In this document: positions 46,968 to 58,929 of the stretch, one piece after another
Layout: each line of letters opens with the position of its first letter
Position numbering within the stretch: the first letter of the stretch is position 1
DNA from: Torreya grandis
Lineage: Eukaryota; Streptophyta; Pinopsida; Cupressales; Taxaceae
Length of the DNA: 64,000 bases
Reading direction: 5' to 3'
Assembly (NCBI GenBank): GCA_037957365.1
Contig: JARHVA010001472.1
Coordinates: 1,974,001-2,038,000 of the forward strand
The notes under the pieces: generated by a model
Database searches by the model: none
The model's input: the letters and a program-made list of their open reading frames with translations, nothing else
Told to the model about the DNA's origin: nothing
Made by a program: the position numbers and the translations under genes

Positions 46968-47525
46968 TGCCATTTGATGCTCAAAGAGTTATTTAGTGTA
47001 TGCCCCTTCAATTTAGCAAGTCTTTAGGTCTCTACACATCACCACAAAAATATTCAATTTAGTGTCTTGTTCTCATCCCTTAGTATAGTTTCTTCCTTGT
47101 GCACTTCATCTATAAGTCTCTAGTTATATGCTTTCGTATAAGCTTTGATTATTACCAATTTAGCCTTTAACACCTTCTCTTTAGCCTTTGTTCGAGGTTC
47201 CCCTCACCCACCCATGCGTCATCCAAAACTATAAACCCTTTATTTAGTTAACTTCTAGACTCTCTTGAGGTAGGTATCTTCTATTTTCATGCTATTTTCT
47301 TGTCTAACCCCTTAGGACTCCTTTGAATGGCTTTAGTCTACATGCCCTCTATGTGCAATTTTAAATTTCTCACCTTGTATGTTTCTCAATGGATTTATGA
47401 AAGCATATTTTATTTATCCATTATGTGTCATCCTTATTTTTATTGTAAAAAATAGTTCTCATATTTAATTTTGTAAAAATCTAAAATAATTTATTTTAAT
47501 TAATGGTTTTCTGACTAATATAAAT
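46968..47525. other. AT-rich spacer, nothing recognised
   Basis: About 560 bases between two elements. I see no gene or repeat in it. The last five bases, TAAAT, are the target duplication of the next element. Confidence 0.6.
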
Positions 47526-47971
47526 TGTTAGAGTAGGTTGTTTACCTTAGCTCATGTTCACATAGGTATTAGTTATTTCCATCCACTTATGTGTGGATAT
47601 TTTATTTATCTTATTTTAGATATTATGAGATATTACATATTTATCTCTTAGATATTATGGGGATAATTTCTAGTTGTTTCTATCCTTTAGGAATAGTTAT
47701 CTCTTAGTCCTAGGTTTAATCTTTAGCTTGATCTCTTACTTAAAATTTATCACTTAGCTACATATATTAGTTAGGATTGATATTCCTTGCCTATATATGC
47801 AAGGTTAAATCATTGTATTTGATAAGCTCTAGAGAGATAGAGAACTTAGACAATGTATAATCTATTTATGCATAATATATAATCTATTCTTTTTGTGCAA
47901 TGTATTAGTTTCATGGATATGGTAATGAGTTCTTGGAGAGATATTGGTTGAAGAGTTTCCAAACTCTTTCA
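47526..47971 (+). repeat. 5' LTR of the copia-like element
   Basis: 446 bp. It contains a TATA-type CTATATATGCAAGG near 47791-47804 and matches 51049-51496 throughout. Confidence 0.93.
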
Positions 47972-47982
47972 TGGTATTAGAG
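47972..47982 (+). other. Primer binding site, initiator tRNA-Met type
   Basis: TGGTATTAGAG starts immediately after the LTR and differs by one C-to-T from the canonical TGGTATCAGAG. Confidence 0.85.
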
Positions 47983-50900
47983 AAGTATCAAATAGCCATT
48001 ACTGAACATGTCTAAGTTCTCCCTTTGTTATAGTTTTTATTCTTCAAAATCTATGTTTTTATTTTGAAAATTTACATTTAAATTGCTTGGATATGTTGTT
48101 CTACAGGGCATACGATTCCTTTTTTGATGGGAGGTGTTTTGTATGGATATTTGATCTATATTTTTTTGGACATTAACCAAACCATATATATCTTAGGGTG
48201 TACTATTATGTACTTATTTTTCTAAACTCATGTTTAAGTCTATTTTGAAAGTTGTAAAGGTAATATATGCATGTTTTTTGATGGTTTCAGGTAGTAGATG
48301 CATGAAAATTCAAATATTAAAGCATAAGGGCATAAAAATATAAGTTTAATTTCCTTTTTAATTTTTTATAATCACCCAAGATTAGGTTGTACATCCCTTC
48401 TAAAAAAATATAATCGTTGGTCTGCTAGCATATACTTGCTACTTATATGATTTTCTCTCACAACAAACTGTACAAATTTGATTTTTTAAATCTAAAATTT
48501 AGTAAAATTAGTTAACAGTCCTAGATTTTATATCACACTAGTTTTAAGAATTTTTGAGTAGGATGTATAGATCTTTGGGTATCTTGAATATCATCATTGC
48601 AGTCTATCTTCATCATCTACACAACCATACAATTTTTTACTGGTTTGAGGCTATACAAACTATAAAAGGAGATCTAATTCTTGGAGATATTAGTATTATT
48701 AGTCTAACTTAATCTTAATTTTAGGCTATAAAATTTTGTATCAGGTCGTATATCATTTTGGGATGCCACATACAGGCCAAATCAAGTAGTTTTTCTTCCC
48801 CTCACAAAGACTCAAACTAGAACAAGGTTTCATCTTCTAAGGCCATGCAAAGAGATTTATTCAGTTCTAAACAAAAATACAAATGATATTCTAAGTTTTT
48901 ATAGGATGTACATGGTATTTTTATCCTTGGGTCTATCTGTACAACTTCTAAATCAGTCTTTTTCACTACATTTTCCCTTGGAGGAGTCTTCCTGAAGCTA
49001 GCTTTCATCCATTTTGACAACCTGCACTTGGTTTCTACCAAATAAATTATTGATAGCATTTTTTGAAAGATTTTTACTAGATTCATGTACTATACCTCAC
49101 ATGTGTGAGAATTTATGGTTTGTTTTTATCTTTTTTTGACTTGAAAAGTGGTTTAGAAGCAAATTTTGAAAGTAATTTCTCAAACTAAGCAATAAGTGAA
49201 GTGGTAAATAATTTTTTGGCATACCATTATCACATGGGAGGTTTGGGGATCAAATCTCTATACCCACATTTCAATGAAGTGGTAATTAATTTCTTGATCC
49301 TTAGTGAATTTATATTTTGTGCACTCTTATTTTGGGCCATTAATGATGAAAAATAGGAATAGTAATAACTTTTGATCGATATCTCACTTTTGAGTGCCAT
49401 TTTTTATAGAAGTGATTTTTTTCCAATGACTATTCCATTTTTCCTATTTTCATTATATTTTGAATAAAATAATAGAGTGCCAATTTGGGGCAGGGTAGGG
49501 GTGCTAATACAATAGTCATGGGGGTTTACTATTTTAGCCTTATTTACCTCTATGTGTCTATGGGAATTTGCTTCTTCATCCACTATTACACTTTGCACTA
49601 TCTTAGATGCATTTTTGGCTGAGTTTGATGTCCCTTTGCATGTGATTTTTAGGTTGTCATTTTTTTGAAGTTGATCCTTTCGGATGTGTTTTTTTATACA
49701 TGATGGTTTTTTTGCCATTTGACATATTTTTCTATTAGACCATGACATGCTCTATTTTAGTTTTCACTTTGGCACTTTGACACACTTGTAGTTTGTGTCA
49801 TGTCTCCATCAAGGCCCATTTATTAGTGCCTTACCTTCTTCTATAGAGACACTTTTTTTTTCCTCTTATTTTTTTTGAAGAAACTCTCATGATTTGTGAT
49901 GACTTCTTCGATAGGTTGATAGTCTTCTTGTTTGGAACTATTTTGGTATATACAATATATTCTTTATTTTTTATTTAGTATTTTTTTGAGATATATTATA
50001 CTCACACTAAATTATAAAGTGACATGGGGGGTTTGATTTTACATCCTAGTATACCTTCATGCATGTGTACCTTAGTTTGTAAACCCTTTATTATTTTAGT
50101 TGCTAGTCTCTCCCATCATTACTAGAGCCATCTTCTTGAGAGATTTTATTTGTATCTTCAATACCACTTTTTTGATAGTTTGAGAGTCTCTTTTAGTGTG
50201 ACATGAAGATATTATGGTGTATACAGTGTCATCATGTTTGTGTTTGAGTAGTGTATTCAACATACTCGTATATTTTTTTTTGCATCACTCCACCTAGTAA
50301 ATAGTTTTTTTGGGGTGTGGTGCAAATTCTACTTTTTTGCTCTTGAATGTTTGAGCTCCTTGTTTAGAAATTGTGTGTTTTTATTCACTGGTACATTTTG
50401 CACCTTTTTCAATGTTATATAGATTCATCCTTGTACATGGCTATCTTATTTAGGCACTTTATTTGCTATAACCTATATGAATATTGTTATGTCTAAATGG
50501 CATTCTTGGTGACTTTTTGTGTAGTAACACCAGTGTGGCATTCCCACCAATATTTGTGCTCACTTATCACCATTTTTAGTTCACCTTTTTAGAGACTTTC
50601 ATTACTATCTTCTCCCAGTTCAACATTGAGGGAGAGTATTTAGGTAATTCTTCCTCAGGTTCATCATTCTACCTAGTATTTTAGAGTACAATGTTTATGT
50701 TCAATGATCCTTGTATTCAACACCATACTTACTTGACTTAGCGATTAAAATGACTCAAAATCCATATATTCTAGTAAGATGGATTGGCATCCATAGGGAC
50801 ACTTGTATTCACATTGCATCATTTTTTTATATGGGTACCTCATCAGACCATGTTGCTAGAACTGATTTCATCTCTTTTATTTAGCGGGGAGTTTTATCCT

Positions 50901-51035
50901 CCTATGGGTTTTCTCCCTTTCTCCACTTAATGAGAGATTGCTTCATGAATATATTATACATAAGTACTTGATTAGGCCTTATTATCATGATTCATACTTT
51001 AGATATGCCACTTTAGTTTTGGCCCCTATCTTCAC
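47983..51035. other. Interior of the copia-like element, with a decayed antisense reading
   Basis: There is no convincing coding on the element's own (plus) strand. On the minus strand, protein-like Lys/Ser-rich segments occur at 48817-49086 (89 codons), 49404-49748 (114 codons) and around 50600-50670 (NDEPEEELPK...). They lie in different frames and are separated by stops, so they are at best a decayed antisense ORF or captured sequence. I recognise no domain. A tRNA-like A/B box pair lies on the plus strand at 49196-49256. Confidence 0.4.
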
Positions 51036-51048
51036 TTGAGGGTGAGGG
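51036..51048 (+). other. Polypurine tract
   Basis: TTGAGGGTGAGGG directly abuts the 3' LTR and has the form usual in Copia elements. Confidence 0.8.
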
Positions 51049-51496
51049 TGTTAGAGTAGGTTGTTTACCTTAGCTCATGTTCACCTAGGTATTTAGTTAT
51101 TCCCACCCACTTATGTGTGGATATTTCATTTATTTTATTTTAGATATTATTAGATATTACATATTTATCTCTTAGATGTTATGGGGATAATTTCTAGTTA
51201 TTTATATCCTTTAGGGATAATTATCTCTTAGTCCTAGGTTTGATTTCTAACTTGATCTCTTAGTTAAGATTGATCACTTAGCTTGATCTCTTAGTTAGGA
51301 TGGATATTTCTTGCCTATATATGAAAGGATCATTCATTGTATTTGATGAACTCTCGAGAGATAGAGAACTTAGCCATTGTATAATTTATTTATGGATACT
51401 ATATAGTTTATTCTTTCTATGTAATGTATTAGCTTCATGGCTGTGGTAATGAGTTCTTGGAGAGATATTGGTTGAAGAATTTTCAAAAATATTTCA
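51049..51496 (+). repeat. 3' LTR of the copia-like element
   Basis: 448 bp, partner of 47526-47971. It contains a duplicated CTTGATCTCTTAGTTA block (near 51253 and 51279) that is only partly kept in the 5' LTR. It is followed by the target duplication TAAAT. Confidence 0.93.
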
Positions 51497-51501
51497 TAAA
51501 T

Positions 51502-53770
51502 TATTAGTATATAAAAAAATAAAATAAAGTTACACATGAATGAGAATTAATGAAAAATAATGAGAGATTTTTACTTTATTAATTCATAAACAAATATATT
51601 ATTTAAAGTTTTTAATATTAGAATATTCAAGAGAGCTCAAGTGGAGATTATTTTGGATAGAGGTTGTCATTTGAGGATAAAAGAGGATTCCTACAGTCAT
51701 AACATGTTGCACACTTCATCTTGACTTATATTTCTAATTTTTATTAAATAGAGAGAGTCTCTATATTTAATAATATTTTTCTTGGAATCTCTTTATATAT
51801 GTATCCTTGTCTATTAGTTTATGCAATAATATTTAACAATGATTTTTGTAGTATAACAATTGTGTAATAATTTTGAAGTAATTGATAAAATATGTTTTGG
51901 TTTTTCTACTCTTCATCTTTCTTCTTGTGGATTCCTAAACTCAATTATGGTTTGAATTAAGGTTAGTATTATCTATTTTTATTGTTGATTTATTGTAGCA
52001 GTATACTCATAACTTGTATATTTCAGAATTTTTTATATATATTCAAATAGAGGAAAATATTGATCCATTTTTGTGCATCACCTAGCCTTTCTTTTTAAGC
52101 ATTGTTTTATTTATTTCTCTTTCCTTTTCCAAAACAAGTCATGAATCATAACTATGATAGAAAAGGATCTAAACTCTCAGTTTCATAGGATGTTTTAAAT
52201 ATAAATTCCCACACTATAGAACATACCATTTCTATGCTCATATAACATGTGTAGTGAATGGTAAATTTTTGAGCATCAACTGTAACCCAAGTAGAAGTAG
52301 TAGGTGGAGGAACAAAAGTGGAAGTAACAAGAACTCTACCTTCATTATCTAATGTAAAAGGATAACCTCTAGTAGGTGAGATAGAATATTTTAAAGTTAA
52401 TTTGTAACATATACTTATGTAGATACAAATTCTTTAGCTAAAAGTTTTCCTTGTATTTCCTTTAAGATAAACAACATGCCATCTAATTGACCAAGATGGT
52501 CCTTAGTAGTTTCTCTAAATTGAACATTTAATTTAACTCATTATTTAACTAATTCATTTTCTATGTTTTGAGATCCACTAACACCATTATTATTCATAAC
52601 ATTTTTATACTGTAAACCCTTAATATTATTACATGCCTTGTAAGTAAAATGTTATTAGTGTGATTTTGTGTATATGGATCATTAGTTGAAATATGCTCTT
52701 ATTGGAACTTTCTATTGCATTTTTGTCAGCCCCTTTTTTCTCCATATAACCATGTGCCTATCTCTTTCTTATATTCTCTCTCTCTCCTATGTGTTTATCT
52801 ATGCTTAGGATTTTTTTTAATTCTTTTTCTTCTTCAAATTCTGGTTTTTAACCCTTTTTCATAAGTTCTAAATGGTATGGCCCTTTTAGGAACATTTTGA
52901 AAGTGGTTAGTTTGTATTTATGGGTACTTTGGCCCTTGTTTCAATTTGTCCATTTTGTTGGTCCTATTTTTTTGGATTTTTCCATTTTTCCTATGTTGGA
53001 TTACACTCCAATATATCCCTAATTTGATTTCAAAAAGTTTATATATACAATAAATCTTAAGGAATTTCAATAACAAGTGATAAAATAAGTAACAATTGAA
53101 TGGAACTACATTAATCACATCTATTATATTATGATACTACAAAGTTTCTTATTTTTTAAATATTTGTACCAAGAGAAGGCCTAATCAAAAGAGAAAATAG
53201 TTTCATTTACTATCATAGGGAGAGAAGATGGAGTCTTTTCTCACTCATTCAAATGGGTCACTCACATGCATATAACTACATGAGCCCTGATTCTTAACAT
53301 GCATGATATGTAGAGAAACTTCCACTCAAGGGACTTAGGACACTAACTCTGAATATTTACTTTGGTCTTGGATCTATTAACAAGTATTATTATCACATTA
53401 GGGTTATATCAAATACGAAATTATTCTGACATCTCTGTGTGATTTTTTTGTATAACTGGGAGAGTTTTTTAATTTTTTCTTAATGAAGGGTTAAAATAAT
53501 TATCATACCTAACATATCTACAAATCCATTTTTAGATCAGGTGGACCATTTTTAGATGAACAATAATTTTTGGAGCATCCTATATCTAGTATGAGCCTTT
53601 TCAAAATAGATTGAAAATAGTTACCACTACAATTTTCTGTTTGTTTTCTGGAGTTCCTTCTACATTACTCCAAAACCCTCTTCTCTATATTTTTAGTCAC
53701 TATCATAATCCAAGTAAGCTATAAACATGTATTTATCTATCACCTCATATCTCTTTCATTTATCTTTACC
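51502..53770. other. AT-rich stretch, one decayed ORF
   Basis: This is mostly non-coding. The only protein-like reading is on the minus strand at 52150-52597 and is listed separately. The ORF 52918-53118 (minus) is not recognisable. Confidence 0.45.
52150..52597 (-). pseudogene. Decayed ORF, possible gag N-terminus
   Basis: From an ATG at 52597 the minus strand reads MNNNGVSGSQNIENELV, two stops, then a charged helical-looking stretch (FRETTKDHLGQLDGM, LKEIQGKLLAKEF). After a frameshift it reads RGYPFTLDNEGRVLVTSTF and PPPTTSTWVTVDAQKF. Amino-acid use is more natural than in neighbouring chance ORFs. A coiled-coil start followed by a Pro/Thr stretch is common in plant retroelement gag proteins, but I recognise no diagnostic motif, so this is a guess. 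Confidence 0.25.
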
Positions 53771-54089
53771 ATTTAAAAATTGAGTTAGTTTTATTCTCCT
53801 ACCTTCTACCCTAGGTAAATCTAATTTATTGTATATTGTTGTATTTAGTTACATTTACCTATTGCCAAGTAATATCATAGTTGGTGTAGTATTTTAAAAA
53901 TGCACTCACCCTAAAAAATTATATATATATATATATATATAATTTTTTAGGGTGAATACATTTTTAAAATACTACACCAACTATGATATTACTTGGCAAT
54001 AGGTAAATGTAACTAAATACAACAATATACAATAAATAGATTTACCTAGGGTAGAAGGCAGGAGAATAAAAGTAACTCAATTTTTAAAT
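53771..54089. repeat. Near-perfect 319 bp palindrome (foldback element)
   Basis: Two arms of about 160 bases meet in an (AT)10 core (53921-53940). The left arm starts ATTTAAAAATTGAGTTAG and the right arm ends with its complement (CTCAATTTTTAAAT); only a few mismatches and one indel are visible. If transcribed it would fold into one long hairpin, as foldback MITEs and young hairpin precursors of small RNAs do. There is no clear target duplication beside the arms. I see no coding sequence in it. Confidence 0.95.
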
Positions 54090-56756
54090 ATATATATCAT
54101 GAACATAAAAAACATTGTCATCACAAACATTTACATCACAATCATGATCATTTACAATGTTTACATTTTCATATTTCATGTGATTTATCATCATCCATAT
54201 AAGGAATAAGAATGTCATCAATATTAACTATTTTAAATCAATATATCTACTACTTAATCTATCATTTTGCGTTACAAGTGTTTTAGATAAAAATTATTAA
54301 TTAACATTAGATAGAAACACGAAAAAATGGAAGAAGATAGGGCTAATGATATCACAATGATAAATAAAAAATTGAGAGAAATTGGATCTAAAATAACCAC
54401 AACAACAAAACCTAAAAAGGAAGATAACATGAATCCTTAAGGTTAAATATTAAACATAGGATGGATTCACCAAAATGTTTTATCTAGAGCACACAAAAGT
54501 GTTTATAACACTACACCAATAACATAAAATGGTGGAATAAGGGTAAATAAAACAAAATATAATAAATAAAATAAATACAATAATTAAAGACCTACATATG
54601 TGTATTGTGAAAGGAAGATGAATGAAAGTACCTTAAAAAATTAACAATTTAAAGGGAAAGTAGAGATACATACCTAGTTTATTACATACTTAAGTTCTGA
54701 TAAATATTAAGAATGCTATAAAATAGGTTCTATAATAGAGCATAAGACCATCTAAAATGTAGTTAGTGATATGAGATATTGACTATTTTTGTAAGACCCA
54801 AAATCTTTTAGGACCATAATCATACGTCATGACAATAATAGTCATTTCGAAAGTGGTCAAACTATTCTTAAAATGATTGAATATATCCATGGGTCTATTT
54901 TTTTTTAAAACCATTCATCAACAACAAAAGACCAAAAACCTCTCTCTAATAATAAAAATGATGCATGCAAATATCAAAATTCATTTTTTTCTCTCAAGCT
55001 CAAGTCCACACCTAGAAGATATAAAAAATGGTGTAGTGGTAGAGGGGATTACCTCAATCAATCCACATCGTGGCCTTTACTACATGTTTATAATTTGGTA
55101 CTCAACACTCATTTATGTCATCAAGAAAACATATGTATCTAGCTTCTATGTTTAAGAAACGTGGGTTTTTAAAACAAAAGTATATGTTCTTTCATTTATA
55201 CAATCTTTTTCTTATAAAAGTATGCAACCACAATCCTTTAGTGTGCATAAAAGTAGAGTGTGTGATAGGAATATCTATTTATAATTATTGATCATAAAGA
55301 GATATGATGCGTTTCAAACCTTAGAGTACATGTGTATATATGATCATCTTTGAATTCAAATTGGGACACAATCATGCATAATCTGATCATGAAAAAACAT
55401 GAAAGTTGACAATCAAGACACATGAAAATTGTAGACACATATATTTGGTCAAGAACATGATAATGCTAGTTATTGACACATCCTAAACCAATTGAATTGT
55501 GCATAAATACATGACTCTTAATCACCATTATTTTAAGCCATTTATCCATATGTTGGTTTGACCTTTTGTTTGTCATTACTAATACATATAACTTTCAATG
55601 TCAAATGCTCAAGTTGCTTAAAAGTTACCCTCAAACTCTCTCTAGTTAAAGATAGGTGCCCTTAATCTTTTAGGATAGGTCTATCTAAGATAGACATGAG
55701 TGCTACCATAGCCCTATTCACTTAGTCCAGTCACATGTCGTGCCAAATAACAACTAGTTTCCTAAATTTAAAACATTATTTTGGATCTTCTCACACATTT
55801 TAGAAGGTCAAATAAGGGAAATTATCAAACTAATCATATATAAATAAATATAATAGGTCATTAACTCCCCCACTTGGTATTCACTTATCTAAAGCATTCA
55901 CACTATTGCACATTAAGAAAATTTTCCCTATTCTCTCCAAATCCAAGATCACTCACAATGAGTATCCATAATACAAGTCAAGATCATTACAAAAAAAGTT
56001 AAGATTTATCCTTATCAAGCATTAAATTTATTTTCTAGATTGATACGCATAGTCATGGAGCATAATTTTAAAATTAATCTACTTGGGAAAAGTACGTGGG
56101 CTTGATTTCCCTTGGAATATTGTGTATAAGTAATGATCAATCATAAAGGGGGTGATTGATGTTATCTAAAACCATTATAATCCCATTTGTTTACAATTTT
56201 TTAAAGCTATCAAAGAGCCCTTAAGGTTTAAAATACAAACAAATACAAAAAAATAATTTTTTGTGGTACAATCCAAGTTTTAATATCTCATATTACTCAA
56301 CACATGTAGACGTAATGATCATTTTTTTCACAGTCAACTAAGACAAGCCTAAAGTCAACTGAATAAAATGGATTATTATACTATATACTTATAATGGTAT
56401 TGTCTAAGGATATTATTTTATTCTAACTTTGATCTATCAAAATAAAAAATTATGCTTTCTCTATCTTCCTTTATTAGTCATTAACTACGATCAACTGTAA
56501 TAAGTTTATGGTCAATAGACTTGAATTGCTATCCACTTATAATGGAATTATCTAAAAGTATTTTATGTTTTTATTCTTTATCCTAAACATGCACAATCAT
56601 CTCTTATATTGATCTTCACTTCCTTAATTTGAAACAATCAACAAAGATCTATGTGTGAGCTAAGTTGTGTTATTTCTATTGCTTTCTTAAAATATATATT
56701 TTTTTCATATTTAGCTTTTATTCAAATCAGAATTGTTGATTAATGTACATATTTAT
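54090..56756. other. AT-rich stretch, nothing recognised
   Basis: About 2.7 kb with no recognisable protein, RNA gene or long repeat. The ORF at 54877-55155 (92 codons, plus) contains a natural-looking middle (HLEDIKNGVVVEGITSI) but low-complexity ends and no known motif. Confidence 0.45.
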
Positions 56757-57160
56757 AATTATGATATTTTATAGTTTTACATCTATTAGAACATGTTAAA
56801 ATTTATTTATTTTATAAAAATTAGGGTAAAACATATTGGTAAATTTATATATTTTATTTCAAAAATTAATTTTTCTTTTCGATCTTTGTTCTAGGTTTTA
56901 GAATTCATGATTTCTAGACACTAACAAAAATTTATATTTGACCTTAGGGATTCATATTTAATTATTTTCTCCTTTTCACAAACATATTTACTTTTCATTA
57001 GTTTTCCCTTACTTTTTTTCCCCTAAAAATTATGTTTTGATAGTGTTAAATCTCATAGGAGTTATCATTCTAAAAAAGTAGTCTTTAATTTGACTTAAGT
57101 GGTGTGAGGGATAATGCATCAATACTCAATCCATTATAAAAAATTATATGTGAATTTTAT
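56757..57160. repeat. 0.4 kb direct repeat, left copy, beside the Copia element
   Basis: 404 bp starting AATTATGATATTTT and ending GAATTTTAT, repeated at 60433-60840. The copies lie immediately outside the two LTRs of the element at 57162-60423. Shared blocks include TAGTTTTACA(T/C)CTATTAGAAC, GATCTTTGTTCTAGG and GTGAGGGATAATG. They are non-coding. Confidence 0.85.
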
Positions 57161-57161
57161 A

Positions 57162-57444
57162 TGTCAATAATATCATTCCAAACCCAAGATATGAAGCATT
57201 AACAATAAAAACATCATAATAAGAGTTGTAAAATATGCAAAAATGATATGCAAAGATTAAGGAAATATCATATTATATCTAGAAAATAACTAATATATGT
57301 TACAAATGAGAAGCCTTGCATATATAGGAAAGGAAAAATAAGAAGTGAAAATAACCAATGTGGGATAAATCTACAAAAGGACACACTAGGAAAAAGATAA
57401 AAATTAGTTATAAAACCTAGCAAACATGAAAAACAACTCTAACA
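57162..57444 (-). repeat. LTR (3' LTR of the gag-only Copia element)
   Basis: About 283 bp and alignable with 60128-60423, but about 12 bp shorter near its TG end. It contains TTGCATATATAGG, the TATA region in complement. Confidence 0.85.
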
Positions 57445-57455
57445 TCCCCTCAAGA
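57445..57455 (-). other. Polypurine tract
   Basis: Just inside the left LTR the minus strand reads CTTGAGGGGA, the form usual in Copia elements. It supports the minus orientation. Confidence 0.75.
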
Positions 57456-57949
57456 AGATAGGGGCTAAACATAGGCAAAAATAAAGTGGTATATCCATAA
57501 TATGAGTCTTGAAAATAAGGCCTGATTAGGTACTCATGTACAATATATCCATGAAATGGATAAATGAATAAAACCTATAGGAACAAAACCCCCCCCGGCT
57601 CCACTGCCCCCCCCAAATGATGTAAAAGAGAGAAAAGAAGGAAAGGAAAGAAGAAATTCATGTGGATTCCCCCCAAGGACAACTTTATTTACCCCACATG
57701 AAGATCAATATTATATATCTTTCATGGATGGAAAGGATGTAAGGAGCCATATACATAGGTGGTGAGATAGTCCCAAAAATAAAATGTTATTTCCATTAAT
57801 GTACTTTCCTCCTGAGTACTATAAATAGGATGTCCCAAAGAGGCATCACGTATAGAAATATTAATGCCAATAGGAGATGCAATACCCTATAAGAGTCTAC
57901 CAAGAACTCTATGAGTGTATCCCATAGAGTGAGGTATACAAGATACAAA

Positions 57950-58923
57950 TCAAAGAGTATGTTTCTCAAAGGAACCAAGCACATAAGTAAGTGGATCAAA
58001 AGTGAGACAAACAACAAATGTAGTATCAGGAGAATGAACAAGATCTAAATCAGAATGTTCCACAATAATAGGTTCCTCATGAAAATCACTATCTAAACAC
58101 ATATCCTCAAAAACAAGAGGAGTAGGTGATGAAGGAATAATAACTATTGCACAATAAAAATCATCCTTAGGAAGCCATGAAGGTGTCTTGTCCATGATCT
58201 CCAAAAGTGATGGTGAAGGTGCCGCATCTTTAAGAATCATGTCCTCTCAATAAATGAAATGAATATGAGTAAAAAATATATGAGGAGTAATAGGTGCCTC
58301 AAACAAACCATTTTAAAAATAAAAGTCCTCACTATAATTGAAGATGGAGTAGTGAGAGGTGTAGGAGGTAAGAATGCCTCATCTAGATCACCATCAAGAA
58401 GTATGTCCTCACAAAATGAAGAGGAATCCTGATTCATCTTAATAGTAAAGAATGAATCCTCATTAGGATGAGAATAAGTAAGTGCCAATAATGCCTCACC
58501 CATGTCATTATCAAGACTCAATTATTGAACAACATTAGTCTCATCATCAAAAGATAAATCCTTTCTAACAAGAGGAGAGGGAAGTGGAACAAAAGGAGAT
58601 GGAGTAAAAGAGGGTGCCAAAGACCTAGAAGACTCAATATCCTTCTAAAATAAGGCTAAAATAGTGTCCTAAGTTTCCTTTGGTGATGTGGCACATGTGA
58701 CATAACACTGAAAACTATCTGAAACATGGAGGAGAATCAAACAAAGATCTTCATCTTGCATGGATTCAATCCAGACAAGATCTTCCTCATTTGTAAAGTG
58801 GGAAATGTCATCAAACACCATTTTCCACATGCTTTTCGGATGTAAGTGCATCTTAATTTTGATCTTAAAAATAACATACTTGGATGTGTTGAGGGGATCA
58901 AATAAGTAGGAATCCATTGTCAA
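57950..58923 (-). pseudogene. gag: Copia-type gag followed by an acidic region, broken
   Basis: The ATG at 58923 starts MTMDSYLFDPLNTSKYVIFK, then KIKMHLHPKSMWKMVFDD. Near 58730-58670 it has LLHVSDSFQCYVTCATSPKE followed by a stop at the expected Trp (then DTILALF). This order, a Tyr...Trp/Phe-K-x-K-M start, then a variable-Ser-x-x-A-x-E-x-W motif, is that of Copia gag (UBN2-like). The frame then runs through an Asp/Ser/Pro-rich region at 58237-58521, shifts once, and continues at 57950-58240 (for example DMCLDSDFHEEPIIVEHSD). No zinc knuckle or pol follows. Confidence 0.75.
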
Positions 58924-58929
58924 AAAATA

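Larger units (their letters stand above)
47526..51496 (+). mobile_element. Copia-like non-autonomous LTR element with perfect target duplication
   Basis: LTRs 47526-47971 and 51049-51496 both start TGTTAGAGTAGGTTG and end in TTTCA. The flanks are identical, TAAAT on both sides (47521-47525 and 51497-51501). Beside the 5' LTR is TGGTATTAGAG, an initiator-Met type primer site with one C-to-T change; beside the 3' LTR is TTGAGGGTGAGGG, a copia-style polypurine tract. The 3.1 kb interior has no recognisable gag or pol on the plus strand. Short LTRs, primer and tract fit a Copia-derived element that lost its coding region. Confidence 0.93.

Noticed and set aside
55020..55080. tRNA gene from GGTGTAGTGGTAGAGGGG
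   Set aside because: It resembles an A box but no B box or cloverleaf follows at a suitable distance.
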